This document shows, piece after piece, positions 5,939 through 8,302 of a DNA stretch of 8,302 bases. Position numbers and translations under genes: made by a program. The first letter of the stretch is position 1, and every line of letters begins with the position of its first letter. Source of the DNA: CAZTHC01 sp964613425. GTDB lineage: Bacteria > Bacillota > Clostridia > TANB77 > CAG-508. The notes below the pieces were generated by a model, which worked only from the letters and a program-made list of their open reading frames with translations, had not been told where the DNA came from and searched no databases. Where the stretch lies: assembly GCA_964613425.1 (NCBI GenBank), contig CAZTHC010000048.1, forward strand, positions 1 to 8,302, given 5' to 3'.

Positions 5939-7046
5939 ATGATTGAACTAGAAGAAAATAAAGGAAAGTTAAATCTTTTAGAAGAAAAATTAAAAGATTT
6001 AGGTGATTCACTTTGACATACCTAATGTTAAAGTTAGGATTAATGAACTAGAAATAAAAATGAATTCTCAAGGCTTTTGGGATGATTTAACAACTTCAAA
6101 TAATATAGTTATTGAATTAAAAAGATTACAAAATAAAGTATCAAATTTTGAAAAATTTAATGAAGTATTAAAAGAATTACTAGATATGAATGCATTTTTA
6201 ATACAAGAATATGACCAGGAACTTGCTAATGAAATTGTAGCTTCAACTATTAGATTAGAAAAGGACTTAGATAAACTGGAATTAGAAACATTGTTATCTG
6301 GCAAGTATGATAAGAATAATGCTATTGTAACATTGCACCCTGGCGCGGGAGGAACAGAATCTCAAGACTGGGCAGAAATGCTTTATAGAATGTATTGCAA
6401 ATGGGCAAATTCAAACAATTTTACAGTAAAAGAGTTGGACTTTTTAGAAGGTGATGAGGCTGGAATTAAGAGTGTTACATTTTTAATTTCTGGGTTAAAT
6501 GCTTATGGATATTTAAAAGGAGAAAAGGGAGTACATAGATTAGTAAGAATTTCTCCGTTTGATGCAGGTGGAAGAAGACATACGTCATTTGCTTCTGTTG
6601 AGGTTATGCCAGAAATAACAGAAGATATAGAATTAAATATTAATCCAGCAGATTTAAGAGTTGATACATATAGAGCTTCTGGAGCAGGTGGACAGCATAT
6701 TAATAAAACTGATTCTGCTGTAAGAATTACTCACATTCCAACAAATACAGTAGCAAGTTGCCAATCTGAAAGGTCTCAAATTCAAAATAAAGAAACTGCT
6801 ATGAAAATGCTTAAGTCTAAACTATTAGATTTAAAAGAAAAAGAACAAAAGGAAAAAATAGAAGATATTAGAGGAGAACAAAGAGAAATAGCATGGGGAA
6901 GTCAAATTCGTTCATATGTTTTTTGTCCATATACATTAGTTAAAGACCATAGAACAAATTACGAAGTAGGAAATGTAGAAAGTGTGATGAATGGAGATAT
7001 TAATGGATTTATTAAAAGCTATCTAAAAGGTAATATTCAAAACTAA
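5939..7046 (+). CDS. prfB: Peptide chain release factor 2 (RF2), with programmed +1 frameshift
   Basis: RF2 recognises UGA and UAA stop codons in the ribosomal A site and triggers release of the finished protein. The ATG at 5939-5941 follows AAAGGGTGA. The first 25 codons (ending GDSL) run into TGA at 6014-6016; skipping T6014 gives GAC and an open frame to TAA at 7044-7046, for a joined product of 368 residues (E. coli RF2 has 365). In the joined numbering the stop-codon recognition tripeptide SPF is at 205-207 and the catalytic GGQ at 250-252, the same numbers as in E. coli. GAGGTESQDWAE and RASGAGGQHINKTDSAVRI are typical. Residue 246 is Ala, as in most bacteria. An N-terminal helical domain precedes them. 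Expression is self-limiting: when RF2 is scarce, ribosomes pause at TGA and shift frame. Reading only from the GTG at 6003 would miss the true N-terminus. Confidence 0.96.
6001..6017 (+). promoter_or_regulatory. prfB: Programmed +1 frameshift site of prfB
   Basis: The slippery codon CTT (6011-6013) is followed by TGA C, exactly the classic prfB shift site (Leu25 then Asp26). The internal Shine-Dalgarno element is AGGTGAT (6001-6007), matching seven bases of the anti-SD complement, with TCA between it and CTT. E. coli instead uses AGGGGG-TAT-CTT. If both are aligned to the same 16S bases, the element here sits about 4 nt further upstream than in E. coli. Confidence 0.95.
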
Positions 7047-7075
7047 TTCACATAATATTGGTATCTGTATATAAT
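7047..7075 (+). promoter_or_regulatory. Probable sigma-A promoter for the aspartate kinase gene
   Basis: TTCACA (7047-7052, five of six matches to TTGACA), a 17-bp spacer and consensus TATAAT (7070-7075). The -35 box begins at the base right after the prfB stop codon. A start near 7082 gives a leader of about 60 nt. Confidence 0.7.
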
Positions 7076-7081
7076 AGAGTA

Positions 7082-7111
7082 TGGAATATATTTATAATTA
7101 AATATATTCTA
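7082..7111 (+). repeat. Inverted repeat at the start of the aspartate kinase leader
   Basis: Arms GAATATATTTA (7084-7094) and TAAATATATTC (7099-7109) are perfect 11-bp complements around TAAT; one wobble and one further A-T pair extend the stem to 7082/7111. It lies at or just after the predicted transcription start. No U-run follows, so it is not a normal intrinsic terminator. It could be a 5' stabilising hairpin or an operator. Confidence 0.4.
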
Positions 7112-7140
7112 CACTTTATAAAAAAGAGGTGCCATTTTTT

Positions 7141-8302
7141 ATGGGCATAATCGTACAAAAATTTGGTGGTAGTTCTGTTTCAAATGCAGATAAGCTATTT
7201 AATATATGTAAATTTATAATTAAAGAATATAATTCTGGAAATGATGTCGCTGTAGTCGTTTCAGCACAAGGTAAAACAACAGATAGATTAATATTTGAAG
7301 AAAAAGAAATAACAGCTAAAAATTACGAAAGAGAACATGATGTACTAGTATCTGTTGGTGAACAAATTACTATTGCAAAACTTGCCATGTGTTTAAAAGA
7401 AAACGGGTATGATGCAGTATCTTTCACAGGATGGCAATTACCAATTTTAACAACTAGTGAATATGGAAATGCTAAAATTAAAAATATTAATACTGAAAAA
7501 ATATTGCAGAGTTTTGAACAAAAAAAGATAGTAATTATTGCAGGTTTTCAAGGAATTGATGAAAATTATAATATAACAACTCTTGGCAGAGGTGGTTCAG
7601 ATACTACAGCAGTAGCATTAGCTGCAAGTTTAAATGCAGAATGGTGCGATATTTATACAGATGTAGATGGAGTTTTTTCATCAGATCCAAGAATAATAGA
7701 AAATGTTCAAAGAATAGACAAAATAAAATATGAAGAAATGCTTGAACTTGCTAGTTTAGGAGCAAAAGTTCTTCATAATCGTTGCATAGAAATAGGAAAA
7801 AACTATAGTATTCCTATAAATGTAAAGTCCAGTTTTAATATTAATACAATAGGTACCAGTGTAACAGATATTGGGCAAGATTTAGAAAGTATGTATATAA
7901 GTGGTGTTTCTAAAGATGATGACATAGCAAGAATTACAATTATAGGTAAAAATACAAAGATAGGTAGAGCATATAAAGTATTTAGTTTATTGGCAAAAAA
8001 TAATATAACTACAGATACAATTGTACAATGCTTTGGAGAACATGCTATAAAAGATATTTCGTTTACTATTAAAAATAATTATTTATTAAAGGTATTAGAT
8101 ATTTTAAATTCTGAGTTAGAAGAATTAGAAATAGATGAAATTAAATATTGCGAAAACTTGTCAAAAGTTTCTGTTGTAGGTGTTGGTATAACTACTAATC
8201 CAGAAGTAACTTCTAAAATTTTTGAAGCCCTATATGAAAATAATATAAATATGCATATGATAAGTACATCAGAAATAAAAATTTCTGTTTTAGTAAATAA
8301 AA
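7141..8302 (+). CDS. lysC: Aspartate kinase, 3' end beyond the window
   Basis: Aspartate kinase phosphorylates L-aspartate, the first step toward lysine, threonine, methionine and, in spore formers, dipicolinate. 387 codons are present with no stop, against a usual length near 400-410. Kinase-domain signatures: VQKFGGSSV (5-13), VVVSAQGKTTDRL (38-50), SVGEQ (71-75), DAVSFTGWQ (91-99), TTLGRGGSDTTAVALAA (147-162), YTDVDGVFSSDPR (172-184) and LASLGAKVLH (203-212). Two ACT-type regulatory modules follow, about 262-327 and 343 onward, with the feedback-site signature MISTSEIKIS (373-382). REHDVLVSVGEQ replaces the commoner REMDMLLSTGEQ. GAGGTG lies 9 nt before the ATG. The class (lysine- or threonine-sensitive, LysC or another isozyme) cannot be settled, so the symbol is tentative. 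Confidence 0.93.
   Translation, partial: MGIIVQKFGGSSVSNADKLFNICKFIIKEYNSGNDVAVVVSAQGKTTDRLIFEEKEITAKNYEREHDVLVSVGEQITIAKLAMCLKENGYDAVSFTGWQLPILTTSEYGNAKIKNINTEKILQSFEQKKIVIIAGFQGIDENYNITTLGRGGSDTTAVALAASLNAEWCDIYTDVDGVFSSDPRIIENVQRIDKIKYEEMLELASLGAKVLHNRCIEIGKNYSIPINVKSSFNINTIGTSVTDIGQDLESMYISGVSKDDDIARITIIGKNTKIGRAYKVFSLLAKNNITTDTIVQCFGEHAIKDISFTIKNNYLLKVLDILNSELEELEIDEIKYCENLSKVSVVGVGITTNPEVTSKIFEALYENNINMHMISTSEIKISVLVNK

Noticed and set aside
6068..6304. 78-codon open frame on the - strand
   Set aside because: It is a reverse shadow of prfB with no start signal and Ser/Asn-rich low-information content.
7047..7140. Lysine riboswitch or T-box before the aspartate kinase gene
   Set aside because: The gap from prfB is 94 nt and the likely leader about 60 nt, too short for either; no matching conserved blocks seen.
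1..8302. CRISPR array, tRNA/rRNA genes, transposase or defence genes
   Set aside because: No regular direct repeats, no tRNA-like cloverleaf and no transposase, nuclease or toxin motifs were seen on either strand; the gene content is otherwise housekeeping plus oxdC.

Overview
This is an AT-rich, Firmicutes-type window, most likely from an uncultured or gut-type spore-forming member of the Clostridia. The grounds are the very low GC content, A/T-ending codons, strong AGGAGG-type ribosome binding sites, a YtvI-type sporulation membrane protein, and SecA and RF2 genes of Firmicutes type. The placement is an inference; I do not claim a genus.

Layout from left to right. (1) Positions 1-911, + strand: the C-terminal part of a ytvI-like AI-2E-family membrane protein. 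Its upstream coding sequence lies in a different frame, so the gene is broken by a single-base shift near 112-128, and its true 5' end lies outside the window. (2) 914-1453, - strand: a small membrane-anchored protein with a TIGR03943/DUF1980-like C-terminal domain. It converges on ytvI with only 2 bp between the stop codons. A hairpin that fits a terminator for ytvI lies inside its 3' coding end. (3) 1593-4328, + strand: complete secA with its own promoter, a strong ribosome binding site and a clean intrinsic terminator. (4) 4408-4440: a short palindrome with a GGGGACGGAGG loop, resembling REP-type repeats, which may also terminate the gene on its right. (5) 4442-5738, - strand: an oxalate decarboxylase (bicupin) gene split into two overlapping reading frames exactly in the linker between the two cupin domains. 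(6) 5939-7046, + strand: prfB, encoding release factor 2, with the classic in-frame TGA and programmed +1 frameshift at codon 26. (7) 7141 to the window end, + strand: aspartate kinase, complete at the 5' end and missing only about its last 10-25 residues.

The genes do not form one pathway. secA and prfB are housekeeping genes that sit side by side in many Firmicutes (they are an operon in Bacillus subtilis). Here they are separated by the reverse-oriented oxalate decarboxylase gene and the REP-like palindrome, which looks like an insertion into a conserved neighbourhood. prfB and the aspartate kinase each have good sigma-A-type promoters, so the right-hand genes are probably separate units.

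I do not see a new multi-gene system here. The most useful observations are the broken oxdC and ytvI frames set against the truly programmed prfB frameshift, the strand-asymmetric terminator buried in an opposing gene, the REP-like palindrome, and the palindrome lying across the prfB promoter.
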